The notes under the pieces were generated by a model. It did not search any database and was not told the origin of the DNA. It saw only the letters and a list, made by a program, of their open reading frames with translations. The translations under genes were made by a program, and so were the position numbers. Below, one piece after another: positions 16,614-24,643 of a DNA stretch of 64,000 bases (within the stretch, counting starts at the first letter, position 1; each line of letters starts with the position of its first letter). The DNA comes from an uncultured Eubacteriales bacterium (GTDB lineage Bacteria; Bacillota; Clostridia; Oscillospirales; Oscillospiraceae), in the NCBI GenBank assembly GCA_949283375.1, contig CASDSM010000029.1, positions 124,001 to 188,000 of the forward strand. The letters are read 5' to 3'.

Positions 16614-16981
16614 GCCGGAGCTGCCCGGCCGCCTGGAAGCGGGGGTTCTCCCTCTACCGCAGGCGGCTGGAGGAGGACGAGAGCGGCGAGCCGGTTGCAG
16701 TCTACGACATGGAGCGGCCCGACTTCACCGCCGCGGATGGGGAGGAGGGGGCGGTCTGCTGGCAGCCGGTCCAGTCCTGGCAGACCTCCGGCCGCCTCAC
16801 CTCGGGCGAGCGGCCCGGCGAGCCGGGGGAGCAGCCGAGCGGCGTGCTCCAGGGCTGCCTCTTCTCCGCGCTGGAGGTGAGCGCCTTTGACCGCCTGCAG
16901 GTGGGGGAGGAGCTCTATGAGGTCCGCTCCGTCCAGCACTGGCCGGGCCACCGCAAGGTGCTCGCCCAGCGCATCGGCTGA
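16607..16981 (+). CDS. phage head closure protein
   Basis: A 124-residue protein in the position of the SPP1 gp16-like stopper. The end of the protein, FDRLQVGEELYEVRSVQHWP, has the beta-strand pattern typical of head closure proteins. It begins within the adaptor gene and is followed after 14 nt by the tail terminator-like gene. Exact family not confirmed. Confidence 0.68.
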   Translation: MLSRSCPAAWKRGFSLYRRRLEEDESGEPVAVYDMERPDFTAADGEEGAVCWQPVQSWQTSGRLTSGERPGEPGEQPSGVLQGCLFSALEVSAFDRLQVGEELYEVRSVQHWPGHRKVLAQRIG

Positions 16982-16995
16982 GAGGGGGCGATGGG

Positions 16996-17376
16996 ATGGA
17001 GCAGACCATGATCGACGCGCGGGAGCAGATCCGCGCCGCCCTCTCCGCGCTGGAGACGGAGGTGCCCTACACCCTGCGCGGCCGCTATCCGAAAGGGGCG
17101 GCAGAGGGCAACGCGGTCATCTGGGGGGAGTACGCCAATGTGGGCACGGCCTGTCCGGTGGTGGATGAGGTCGTCTTCCAGGTGGACCTCTGGACAGAGA
17201 CCCCGGCGGCGCGGCTGGCGCTGACGGAGGCGGTGAACCGGGCGATGACCGGGCTTGGCCTCCGCCGCGTCTACGCCGGGCCGGAGAGCTATGACGAGGG
17301 CGCCGGGGGCTGCTACCGCCGCACCCTCCGCTTTGGACGGAAGGTGGACAAGCGGTGGGGGCGCTGGATGGATTGA
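16996..17376 (+). CDS. phage tail terminator/tail completion protein
   Basis: A 126-residue protein preceding the tail tube gene. An N-terminal helix with QIRAALSAL, a beta-rich core (VVDEVVFQVDLWTET) and a final strand YRRTLRFGRKVDKRW match the tail completion or terminator proteins that cap the tube at the head side. Assigned by gene order, size and pattern. Confidence 0.68.
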   Translation: MEQTMIDAREQIRAALSALETEVPYTLRGRYPKGAAEGNAVIWGEYANVGTACPVVDEVVFQVDLWTETPAARLALTEAVNRAMTGLGLRRVYAGPESYDEGAGGCYRRTLRFGRKVDKRWGRWMD

Positions 17377-17439
17377 CGAAGGCGGCTTGCCAGGCTAAGA
17401 TGCCGGGCAGGCCGGACCACACAGAAAGGATGATGAATT

Positions 17440-17853
17440 ATGGCAAAGCAGGGCCTTTCCACCATCGGCATCAAGGTGACGGTGGACGAAAACGAGCTCA
17501 ACTACGTCACCGAGATCGGCGACATCGGCGGTAGCCCGTCCAGCCTGGACGCGACCTGCCTGCGCGACACGATGAAGAAGAACGTCCCCGGCGTGCAGGA
17601 CACCCAGTCCTTTGAGGTGACCTACCTCTATGACAACAGCGAGGCGGACTCGGACTACCGCGTGCTCAAGGCGATCCAGACGGCGGGCGAGGTGGTCGCG
17701 GTGAAGGTGGAGCTGCCGGACGGCACGGCGTTTTCCACCACCGGCTATGTGACCACCTATGTGGTGGGCGCAAAGGTGGACGAGCTGATCTCCGCCAAGT
17801 GCGCCATCTCCCTCCAGTCGGACTGGACGGTGACCAACCCGGCGGCGGCCTGA
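17440..17853 (+). CDS. phage tail tube protein
   Basis: A 137-residue tube subunit. VTVDENELNYVTEIGDIGGS, LDATCLRDTMKKNVPGVQDT and the beta-strand run SFEVTYLYDNSEADSDYRVL are the pattern of siphovirus tail tube proteins (TP901/lambda gpV fold). AGAAAGGATG stands before the ATG. It should be the most abundant tail protein; 140 nt with two hairpins follow before the chaperone gene. Confidence 0.88.
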   Translation: MAKQGLSTIGIKVTVDENELNYVTEIGDIGGSPSSLDATCLRDTMKKNVPGVQDTQSFEVTYLYDNSEADSDYRVLKAIQTAGEVVAVKVELPDGTAFSTTGYVTTYVVGAKVDELISAKCAISLQSDWTVTNPAAA

Positions 17854-17891
17854 CGGGCAGTCGAGCAAAAGTGGGCATTTGCACTCTGACT

Positions 17892-17973
17892 GGTCCCCCG
17901 GACCGGATTGGCTGAGACCCTTTTGAAACTTGAACCTCTGGGCGGCGCGGCGGGCGGAACCTGCCGCGCCGCC
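17892..17973. other. two hairpins between tail tube and chaperone genes
   Basis: GGTCC-CCC-GGACC (17892-17904) and an 11-bp GC-only stem GGCGGCGCGGC/GCCGCGCCGCC (17941-17951 with 17963-17973). No U-tract follows, so they are not classical terminators. They may stabilise the tube mRNA or reduce expression of the genes after it. Confidence 0.45.
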
Positions 17974-17994
17974 GGCAGAAAGGACGGATGAACC

Positions 17995-18444
17995 ATGATG
18001 AGAAAATGTGTCCCCCTCCGTGTGGACGGCGGGGAATACCGCCTGCGGCTGACCCTGCGCGGCCAGCGGCGGCTGAGAGAGCGCTTTGACGAGGAGACCC
18101 TCCAGACCGTCCTGCTCGCGGCGGCGGACGGGGAGCGGATGAGCGCCCTGCTCGGCGCGGCGCTGGACTGGGAGGGGGCGAATGCCCCCACGGCGGACGG
18201 CGAGGCGCTCTATGACCTGCTCGTGGATGCGGGCTACTGCGGACAGGAGCGCTTCGGCGCGCTCGCCCTTGACATCGCCGCCGCCTCCGGCCTGCTCTCC
18301 GAGCAGCAGGCACGCCGCCTCAAGGACGCCCTGCGCGAGACGGTGGAGCAGGCGTTTTCCGGGATGCTGCGCACGGCGCGGGAGGGCGGCGTGGAGCAGA
18401 CGCTGCCGGAGGAGGGGGACGGCCCTTTTCCTCCGGCGGCCTGA
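17995..18444 (+). CDS. phage tail assembly chaperone, short form (gpG-like)
   Basis: A 149-residue protein between tail tube and tape measure, the position of lambda G. It opens with a strand-rich KCVPLRVDGGEYRLRLTLRG, followed by helices. Near its end the codons GGC CCT TTT form a C CCT TTT slippery heptamer (18423-18429), and the -1 frame continues into the gene at 18459. This arrangement is the hallmark of tail chaperones made in two lengths. Two adjacent ATGs (17995, 17998) are possible starts after AAAGGACGG. Confidence 0.82.
   Translation: MMRKCVPLRVDGGEYRLRLTLRGQRRLRERFDEETLQTVLLAAADGERMSALLGAALDWEGANAPTADGEALYDLLVDAGYCGQERFGALALDIAAASGLLSEQQARRLKDALRETVEQAFSGMLRTAREGGVEQTLPEEGDGPFPPAA
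18423..18429 (+). other. candidate programmed -1 ribosomal frameshift site
   Basis: The heptamer C-CCT-TTT fits X-XXY-YYZ read in the frame of the 17995 gene. After a -1 slip, the next codons (from 18429) stay open through 18459 to the stop at 18759-18761, giving a fusion of about 255 residues (145 plus 110). A stem TCCTCC...GGAGGA can form just downstream (about 18429-18455) as a stimulator. Confidence 0.7.
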
Positions 18445-18458
18445 CGCTGGAGGAGCTG

Positions 18459-18761
18459 ATGGAGGAGGGCTGCCTTGCCGGGATCTCCCCGCAGGAGGCG
18501 GAGGAGTGGACCTGGGGCGAGACGGCCGCCGCCGTGCGCGCCCATCGCCGCCGGACGCGCGAGCGGGGGCAGATGCTCAGCGTGATCGCCGCGCGGGCGG
18601 CGGAGCGGGCGGCGCAGTGCCTGGCGGGGGAGCGGCTCCCGCCGGTGTATGAGCATTTCCCCTTCTGGACGGAGGACGAGGTCCGCGCCCTGGAGGTAGA
18701 GCGCTATCGGCAGATCATGCAGCGGCATGCCGCCGCCGGCGTGAGACGTGAGGAGGGATGA
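18459..18761 (+). CDS. phage tail assembly chaperone, frameshift extension (T part)
   Basis: An open frame in -1 relative to the chaperone gene, 100 residues from its first ATG. That ATG has no clear ribosome site, and the frame is open upstream beyond the slippery site, so it is best read as the C-terminal part of a G-T fusion. The tail is helical and rich in Glu, Arg and Ala (AAAVRAHRRRTRERG; VIAARAAERAAQCLAG) and ends one frame-overlap (ATGA) before the tape measure, which it would load. Confidence 0.75.
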   Translation: MEEGCLAGISPQEAEEWTWGETAAAVRAHRRRTRERGQMLSVIAARAAERAAQCLAGERLPPVYEHFPFWTEDEVRALEVERYRQIMQRHAAAGVRREEG

Positions 18762-18763
18762 CA

Positions 18764-20647
18764 ATGGAGACAGAGGAAAAGGTGGTCCGCCTCCGCCTGG
18801 AGGAGGGCGGCTTTCGCCGCGGGGTGGAGCAGATCACCCTCACAGTGGACCAGTTTTTGCGCCGGGCCTCCCTGATGGAGCAGGCCTATACCCAGTCGCT
18901 CGGGCGGATGCGCACGGCGCTGGGACAGCTCGGACAGGCATTTCTGCCGGTGGCGACGGCGGGGATGAATCTCTTCACCTCCCTGCTGCGGGCGGTGGAG
19001 CCGGTGGCGGCCCGCCTCTCCGCGCTGGTGACCGGCCTCTTTGGCGTCCGCGTCTGGCAGGCTGGCAGCCGCGCGGCGGAGAAAACCGCCCAGTCCATCG
19101 GCAAGGTGACCCGTTCGGCGCGATCGGCGGCGCGGGCGCAGCGCGACCTCTATGCCTTTGACCAGATCACCCGGGTGAGCGCGCCCTCCGGCGGCGGCTC
19201 CTCCGGCAGTTCCTCCGCCTCGGGCGGGGGCGGTTCTGCCGGGGCGGCGGCGGGCGGCGCGTGGGTCGAGGTGGCCGGGGGACTGCAGGAGACCCTCTCC
19301 CGGCTCTGGCAGCCTTTCCGCGAGGCGTGGGAGCGCGAGGGCGCGCGCACCCTCGCCGAGGCGGAGCAAGCCATGGACCGCCTGGGCGGCCTGGTCTCGG
19401 CGCTGGGGGAGAGCTGGATGGCGGTCTGGACGGACGGGACAGGGACGCAGCTCGTGTCCACCGTCCTCCGGATCGCCCAGAACCTGCTGAGCACAGTGGG
19501 CGGTCTCGCCGGGCGCTTTGCCGAGGCGTGGACGGAGGGCGGCCTGGGCGAGGGGATCTTCCGCGGTCTGCTCGCCATCGCGCAGACGGTGCTCGACTGC
19601 CTGCACGACCTGTCCGCCGCCTCGGCGGTCTGGGCCTCGCAGATCAATTTCAAACCGCTGCTGACCGGCTTTTCCAATCTGGTGCAGGCCCTCCAGCCCC
19701 TGGTGGAGCTGCTCTCCGGCGCGCTGTACTGGGCCTATGTCAACGTCCTGCTGCCGCTGGCGGGGTGGACGGTGGAGAGCGCGGCCCCGGCAGCGCTCAA
19801 CCTGTTCGCCGGGGCGGTGCGGCTGCTCACGGCGGCGCTCGGCCTCCTGCAGCCGGTGGGGCAGGCGGTCTGGGACTACCTGCTCAAACCGATGGGCAGC
19901 TGGACCGGCTCCCTGCTCGTCACCGGGCTGAACCTGGCGGCGGGCGGGATGAACACCCTCGCCGGGGCGATCCGGGGCCTCCCGTCGAGCTGGAGCGGCC
20001 TGCGCGACCGGGCGGCCAGCGCCTGGGACGGGGTGAAGAGCGCTCTCCTGAGCGCGGCAAACGGCTGCCGCAGCGGCGTGGTCGGCGCCTTTACCTCCCT
20101 GGTCTCCGGCGCGGTCAGCGCGATCGCCTCGCTGCCCGGCAAGGTAAAAAATGCCGTCGGCGCCCTGGTCAGCGGAGTGCAGTCCAAGCTCTCCGCTCTG
20201 AAGAACGCCGTCAGCAGCCCGGTGCGCAACGGACTCAACGCCGCCGTCGAGCTGATCAACCGCGTCATCCGGAAGATCAACAGCGCGCTGAAGTTCTCCT
20301 GGCCGGCGATTAAAGTGGCGGGGCGGGTGCTCGTGCCCGCCGGCAGCGTGACCATCGCGAGGCTGCCCACCATCAGCAAGCTGGCGGAGGGAGGCGTGGC
20401 GCTCGGTCCCACCCTCTCCCTGATCGGCGAGGCGGGCCGTGAGGCGGTGCTCCCGCTGGACCGCAACACCGGATGGATGGACCGGCTGGCCGCCGTGCTG
20501 GCCGGACAGCTCCGCAGGAGCGACGGCGCGGGCGGCGGCGAGACGGTGATCGAGGTCTACGTCGGCGGCGCGCGCCTGGCGCGCGAGGTGGTGCGCGAGA
20601 TCAACGGGGAGACGCGCCGCACCGGCGTCTGCCCGATCTATGTGTGA
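18764..20647 (+). CDS. phage tail tape measure protein
   Basis: Sets tail length and later leads DNA exit. From ATG 18764 (AGGAGG 7 nt upstream; another ATG at 18758 abuts the ribosome site) it has 627 residues. The N-terminal 120 residues are amphipathic, and residues 125-170 are Gly/Ser-rich. A long Ala/Leu-rich hydrophobic helix region follows, then a segment near residues 420-500 (KVKNAVGALVSGVQSKLSAL). It closes with the family signature LSLIGEAGREAVLPLDRNTG and a strand (VIEVYVGGARLA). By the usual residue-to-length rule the tail would be roughly 90-100 nm. No lysozyme or peptidase domain is seen. Confidence 0.92.
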   Translation: METEEKVVRLRLEEGGFRRGVEQITLTVDQFLRRASLMEQAYTQSLGRMRTALGQLGQAFLPVATAGMNLFTSLLRAVEPVAARLSALVTGLFGVRVWQAGSRAAEKTAQSIGKVTRSARSAARAQRDLYAFDQITRVSAPSGGGSSGSSSASGGGGSAGAAAGGAWVEVAGGLQETLSRLWQPFREAWEREGARTLAEAEQAMDRLGGLVSALGESWMAVWTDGTGTQLVSTVLRIAQNLLSTVGGLAGRFAEAWTEGGLGEGIFRGLLAIAQTVLDCLHDLSAASAVWASQINFKPLLTGFSNLVQALQPLVELLSGALYWAYVNVLLPLAGWTVESAAPAALNLFAGAVRLLTAALGLLQPVGQAVWDYLLKPMGSWTGSLLVTGLNLAAGGMNTLAGAIRGLPSSWSGLRDRAASAWDGVKSALLSAANGCRSGVVGAFTSLVSGAVSAIASLPGKVKNAVGALVSGVQSKLSALKNAVSSPVRNGLNAAVELINRVIRKINSALKFSWPAIKVAGRVLVPAGSVTIARLPTISKLAEGGVALGPTLSLIGEAGREAVLPLDRNTGWMDRLAAVLAGQLRRSDGAGGGETVIEVYVGGARLAREVVREINGETRRTGVCPIYV

Positions 20648-20659
20648 GGAGGGAGAGAG

Positions 20660-21037
20660 ATGAGCGCAGTCACGGTGACCGGGCTGACCATCAACGGCGT
20701 GGAGATGCCCGACCCCGCCCTCGAGGGAGTGACCATCTCGACGGAGAAGGTGTGGTCGGCCAACACCGGCCGCACCGCCTCGGGCAGGATGGTGGGCAGC
20801 ATCATCGCCTATAAGACGACCATCAAGATCAAGTGGCCGGTGCTGACCACGCAGCAGGCCGCCCTGATCGAGTCGGCGGTGAGCGGAGCGGCGTTTGTCC
20901 CCGTCTCCTACACCGACATGTGCGGCAGCCGGGTGACCCGGACGGTCTACTTCGGCACGCCGAGCTACACCGTCTATTCTTGGGCGGACGGCCTCCAGCT
21001 CGTCCGGGACGCGACGGTGGAGGGGATCGAACAGTAG
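20660..21037 (+). CDS. phage tail-associated protein (DUF6711-like)
   Basis: A 125-residue, beta-rich protein starting 12 nt after the tape measure gene with GGAGGGAGAG upstream. It opens TVTGLTINGVEMPDPALEGV and has KTTIKIKWPVLTTQQAALIE and a closing YTVYSWADGLQLVRDATVEG, resembling small proteins encoded after tape measures in Clostridia phages (DUF6711-type, from memory). It may be a distal tail or hub component. It is the last gene of the module: no Dit, Tal, fibre, holin or endolysin gene follows. Confidence 0.7.
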   Translation: MSAVTVTGLTINGVEMPDPALEGVTISTEKVWSANTGRTASGRMVGSIIAYKTTIKIKWPVLTTQQAALIESAVSGAAFVPVSYTDMCGSRVTRTVYFGTPSYTVYSWADGLQLVRDATVEGIEQ

Positions 21038-21050
21038 CAAAAAAACAGAA

Positions 21051-21093
21051 AAAGGACCTGTCGCAGATTTTTTCATTCTGCGACAGGTCCTTT
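21051..21093. terminator. bidirectional intrinsic terminator closing the phage module
   Basis: AAAGGACCTGTCGCAGA (21051-21067) pairs with TCTGCGACAGGTCCTTT (21077-21093), a 17-bp perfect stem. A-runs before it (21039-21053) give a long U-tract for minus-strand transcripts of the glucokinase gene; the plus-strand tail is only three Ts. Confidence 0.85.
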
Positions 21094-21159
21094 GCCACGC
21101 AAAACTGTTTTTCCCAGCGGCGGGGCGGAGTGGCCCCGCGCGTGGGCGGGAAAGCTGTA

Positions 21160-22122
21160 TCAGGACTTCTCCATCGACATCTGGAGCGCGGCCGCGCCGA
21201 TGATGCCGGCGTCGTTGCCCAGGGTGGCGCGCACGGCGGGCGGCGGAGTGAGCTCCTCCGGGGCGTAGCAGTATTTGCGGATGGACTCGTTGAGCGGGAT
21301 CATCAGGTAGTCGCCCTGATTGCAGATGCCACCGCCCATGATGACCAGCTCGGGGCGGAAGGAGTTGACCAGGCTGGCGATGCCCTGACCGAGATAGTCA
21401 ATGTACTGGGCGATGACGGCGCGGGCGGTGCCGTCCTCCAGCTTGGCCGCGTCGAAGGGGATCTTGCCGTTGACCTTGTCCAAATCGTTGTCCACCAGGG
21501 CCCACATCTTGGAGTCCGGATTCTTCTCCATCGCCTGCTTCGTCTGGCGGATCAGCGCGGTGGCGGAGGCGTAGGTCTCAAAGCAGCCGCGCCGTCCGCA
21601 GCCGCAGGGTTCGCCGCCGTAGAGGAAGGTGAAGTGGCCCGGCTCGGTGCCCTGGCCGGTGCAGCCGGTGAAGATCTTCCCGCCGACGATGAAGCCGCCG
21701 CCGATGCCGGTGCCGAGGGTGATCATGAGCGCGCTGTTGCAGTTGCTGCCGCTGCCGGCGACCACCTCGCCCAGAGCGGCACAGTCGGCATCGTTGCCGA
21801 GATAGACCGGCAGGCCGAGGGAATTGGACATGATATCCGCCAGCGGGACATGCTTCCAGCCGAGGTTGACGGCACGGATCACCACGCCGTCCGGCGTGAC
21901 GGCACCGGGCACGCCGATGCCGACGGAGGTGATGTCGGAGAGGGTCATGCCCGCCAGCTCGAGCACGGCACGCACGGAGGCGGTCATGTCGTCGATCAGC
22001 TCCTGCTGCGCGCGGGCCGCGCCGGTGGGAACACTGAGCTTTTTGATCAGAGTGCCGTCCTCTGATACGATGCCGACGGCGATATTGGTGCCGCCAATGT
22101 CAATTCCAATAAAATGACGCAT
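21160..22122 (-). CDS. ROK-family glucokinase
   Basis: Phosphorylates glucose at C6 with ATP in the cytoplasm. The 320-residue protein has the ATP-binding phosphate-1 loop GIDIGGTNIAVG at its start, the catalytic Asp in VYLGNDADCAALGE, ITLGTGIGGGFIVGG, and the ROK zinc motif with a CGCGRRGCFETYAS core that follows GTEPGH (Glu and His substrate and metal ligands). There is no N-terminal helix-turn-helix, so it is an enzyme rather than a NagC-type repressor. It has a strong promoter upstream. Confidence 0.93.
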   Translation of the reverse strand: MRHFIGIDIGGTNIAVGIVSEDGTLIKKLSVPTGAARAQQELIDDMTASVRAVLELAGMTLSDITSVGIGVPGAVTPDGVVIRAVNLGWKHVPLADIMSNSLGLPVYLGNDADCAALGEVVAGSGSNCNSALMITLGTGIGGGFIVGGKIFTGCTGQGTEPGHFTFLYGGEPCGCGRRGCFETYASATALIRQTKQAMEKNPDSKMWALVDNDLDKVNGKIPFDAAKLEDGTARAVIAQYIDYLGQGIASLVNSFRPELVIMGGGICNQGDYLMIPLNESIRKYCYAPEELTPPPAVRATLGNDAGIIGAAALQMSMEKS

Positions 22123-22225
22123 AAAAACAACCTCCCGGGCGAAAAAGATGCGCCCCTGACACAGTCGGGGGCGGCTGTGTAGGAAACGTACAATTCAGGA
22201 CCGTCATGCTCTTTTCTTAATGGCT

Positions 22226-22254
22226 ATTATAACAATATTGTCCCCAATTTGCAA
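22226..22254 (-). promoter_or_regulatory. promoter of the ROK glucokinase gene
   Basis: Minus-strand TTGCAA (22249-22254), 17-nt spacer, perfect TATAAT (22226-22231). It is divergent from the vanW-type promoter and about 100 nt upstream of the start codon. Confidence 0.8.
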
Positions 22255-22276
22255 GACAAGAAAATGTGGTTTGGCC

Positions 22277-22305
22277 TTGAATTTTGCGCGGGGATTCGAT
22301 ATACT
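22277..22305 (+). promoter_or_regulatory. promoter of the VanW-family gene
   Basis: TTGAAT (22277-22282), 17-nt spacer, TATACT (22300-22305), about 60 nt before the ATG at 22365. The two divergent promoters are separated by only 22 nt. Confidence 0.75.
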
Positions 22306-22364
22306 GACAAAACAGGGGCACAGCACCCCGAAATAACAGGATTTACCGATGATGGAGCGGAAAA

Positions 22365-23873
22365 ATGGCAAAACATGGAACGATTCAGAAAAAGAAGAGA
22401 GCCGTCTGGCACATCGCCGCGGCCCTGCTGATCCTGATTCTGGCCGTGCTGGGCGGGGGCTATGCGCTCCTGTGCGCCCTGGTGGACCAGGAGACGGTGA
22501 TGCCCAACACCGAAATCAACGGCGTCTCCCTCGGCGGCCTGACGCTGGAGGAGGCCGGGGCGGCCATTCAGGAGGATTTTCGCGCGGACTATCAGGGCGC
22601 GTCAGCCGCCGTCGCCCTCGATGGGGAGACCTATACCGTCGTCCTCTGGGACGATACGGCAAACGCCCTCTCGCTGGATGCCTCCGACGCGCTCGCCCGG
22701 GCGATGGAGCGCGGCCACGGGAGCTTTTTCACGCGCGGGCTGGAGTGGCTGCGCGTGCAGTTTGAGACCTGGAGCGAGGAGGTCCTGCCCGCCGTGGGCG
22801 ACCCGGACGCCCTGCGCGCGCAGATCGAGGCCAGCGGCATCACAGCGGTGAACACCGCCTCCGGCGCCACCTATGAGGTGGGCGCAGAGAGCGTCACCAT
22901 TGTCAAGGGTTCGGACGGCGTCGTGGCGGATGTGGACGCCCTGGCGGAGGAGCTCGCCGGGCTGGTGGCGAGCGGCACGCTGCGCTCCGCCGGGACGGTG
23001 GACTGCCCGACGGCGGAGAGCACTGCGGCGGGCGTGGACCTCCAGAGCATCTATGACGAGGTCTACACCGCCCCGCAGGACGCGGCGGTGGACCCGGAGA
23101 ACGACTATGCCATCGTGCCCTCGGAAGACGGCGTCTCCTTTGACATCGACGCGGCGCAGGCCGCCCTCGAGGCCGCTGCGCCGGGGGAGACGGTGACGGT
23201 GGAGCTGATTGCCACCGAGCCCGACCTCACCACGGCGGAGCTGGAGGAGCTCCTCTTCCGCGACGAGCTGGGCAGCTACAGCACGAATGTCTCCGGTTCG
23301 AGCGGGCGGCGGCAGAATGTCCGGCTGGCGGCGGAGTTCTGCGACGGCGTCATCCTGATGCCGGGCGAGGTGTTCAGCTACAACGACGTGGTGGGCGAGC
23401 GGACTACCGCGCGCGGTTTCTCCGCCGCGCCCGCCTATGTCAACGGAGAGACGGTGCAGGAGGTGGGCGGCGGCATCTGTCAGGTGTCCTCCACCCTCTA
23501 TGCCGCCTGCCTCTACTCCAATCTGGAAATCGTGAACCGGGTGAACCACACCTATGCCTCCAGCTACATCGGCCTGGGTATGGACGCCACCGTCTCCTGG
23601 GGCGGGCCGGAGTATGAGTTCAGGAACAACACCGACTACCCCATCCGGGTGGACGCCTCCTACTCCGGCGGGCGGCTTACCATCTCCATCCAGGGGACTA
23701 AGACGGACGATGTCCGGGTGGAGATCACCAGCGAGACGCTGGAGGTCCTCCCGGCCAAGACCAGTTCGGGCCACACCGGCTACAAGGTGCAGACCTACCG
23801 CAACCTCTACGATGGGGACGGGAACCTCATCTCCTCCACGCCGGAGGCGTACAGCCACTACCGCGCGAACTGA
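22365..23873 (+). CDS. VanW-family cell-envelope protein
   Basis: A 502-residue protein with one N-terminal membrane anchor (residues about 15-38), an extracytoplasmic region with a repeat resembling the putative peptidoglycan-binding type 4 domain (VMPNTEINGVSLGGLTLEEA, residues 50-70, and again further on), and a C-terminal VanW domain (about residues 300-450: RQNVRLAAEFCDGVILMPGE, FSYNDVVGERT, VQEVGGGICQVSSTLYAA). VanW proteins occur in some vancomycin-resistance clusters but are widespread with unknown function; no other van genes are near, so resistance is not implied. Confidence 0.9.
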   Translation: MAKHGTIQKKKRAVWHIAAALLILILAVLGGGYALLCALVDQETVMPNTEINGVSLGGLTLEEAGAAIQEDFRADYQGASAAVALDGETYTVVLWDDTANALSLDASDALARAMERGHGSFFTRGLEWLRVQFETWSEEVLPAVGDPDALRAQIEASGITAVNTASGATYEVGAESVTIVKGSDGVVADVDALAEELAGLVASGTLRSAGTVDCPTAESTAAGVDLQSIYDEVYTAPQDAAVDPENDYAIVPSEDGVSFDIDAAQAALEAAAPGETVTVELIATEPDLTTAELEELLFRDELGSYSTNVSGSSGRRQNVRLAAEFCDGVILMPGEVFSYNDVVGERTTARGFSAAPAYVNGETVQEVGGGICQVSSTLYAACLYSNLEIVNRVNHTYASSYIGLGMDATVSWGGPEYEFRNNTDYPIRVDASYSGGRLTISIQGTKTDDVRVEITSETLEVLPAKTSSGHTGYKVQTYRNLYDGDGNLISSTPEAYSHYRAN

Positions 23874-23883
23874 GGAGGACGGG

Positions 23884-24570
23884 ATGGACTACCTGTTTTC
23901 TGACGAGACGATCCAGTTCCTCTGGGGCATCCGCTTCAACAACGAGCGGAGCTGGTTTCAGGCGCACAAGGAGGAGTATCTCAACCACCTCTACCGCCCG
24001 ATGCAGTCCCTCGGCGCGCGGCTGTATGAGAGCGTCGGGGCGGAGAACCCCGACCTGGAGCTGAACCTGAAGGTGACGCGCATCTACCGCGACGCGCGGC
24101 GGGTGCGCTATGGCGGGCCGTACAAGGAGCACCTCTGGCTCAGCCTGGAACGGCCCTACGACCCCAGCGACTGGCACGGCGGCCCCTCCCTCTGGTTTGA
24201 GATCTCGCCGGAGGGCTATGAGTACGGCTGCGGCTACTGGGGCTCGCCGCGGGACATGGCGCGCTACCGCCGCACCGCCCAGCGCAAGCGGGAGGAGCTG
24301 GAGCGGCTGGCCCGCCGCTTTGCCCGGCAGGACCGCTTTGCCCTCGGCGGGGAGACCTACCGGCGGCCCAAGGTCCAGCTCTCCGGGCTGCTCGACCCGT
24401 GGGTGAACCGCAAGGGCGTCATGCTCGCCCACTCCTCCGCCCCGGACGAGCTGCTCTGCTCGACGGACCTCTGGAAGACGGTGGCGGACGGCTTCCGCTG
24501 GCTGCTGCCCTACTACCGCTTCTTTGACGCCCTGCGGCTCGAGCCGCCGGTCACTGACCGTATTATGTGA
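23884..24570 (+). CDS. DUF2461 family protein
   Basis: A 228-residue protein of unknown function. IRFNNERSWFQAHKEEY near the start, VTRIYRDARRVRYGGPYKEH and SLWFEISPEGYEYGCGYW are the conserved DUF2461 blocks. It starts 10 nt after the VanW stop with GAGGAGGACGGG before the ATG, so the two are co-transcribed, and it ends at a strong terminator. Expected cytoplasmic. Confidence 0.9.
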   Translation: MDYLFSDETIQFLWGIRFNNERSWFQAHKEEYLNHLYRPMQSLGARLYESVGAENPDLELNLKVTRIYRDARRVRYGGPYKEHLWLSLERPYDPSDWHGGPSLWFEISPEGYEYGCGYWGSPRDMARYRRTAQRKREELERLARRFARQDRFALGGETYRRPKVQLSGLLDPWVNRKGVMLAHSSAPDELLCSTDLWKTVADGFRWLLPYYRFFDALRLEPPVTDRIM

Positions 24571-24582
24571 TATCTGCGCGCG

Positions 24583-24630
24583 AAAAATCCCCCTTCTCCG
24601 GATGATCCTGACGGAGAAGGGGGATTTTTT
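24583..24630. terminator. bidirectional intrinsic terminator
   Basis: AAAAATCCCCCTTCTCCG (24583-24600) pairs with CGGAGAAGGGGGATTTTTT (24612-24630): a very stable stem with A- and T-runs between the convergent DUF2461 and galactose mutarotase genes. Confidence 0.93.
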
Positions 24631-24643
24631 CTGTCCGGATGAT

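Noticed and set aside
11475..21160. Phage attachment-site repeats flanking the head-tail module
   Set aside because: The two flanks share only short GC-rich words (GCGGCGGGG); no direct repeat of convincing length and no integrase or tRNA target was found.
22365..23873. VanW gene as evidence of vancomycin resistance
   Set aside because: No vanH, vanA/B ligase, vanX or VanRS-type genes are near; VanW proteins are widespread without resistance.
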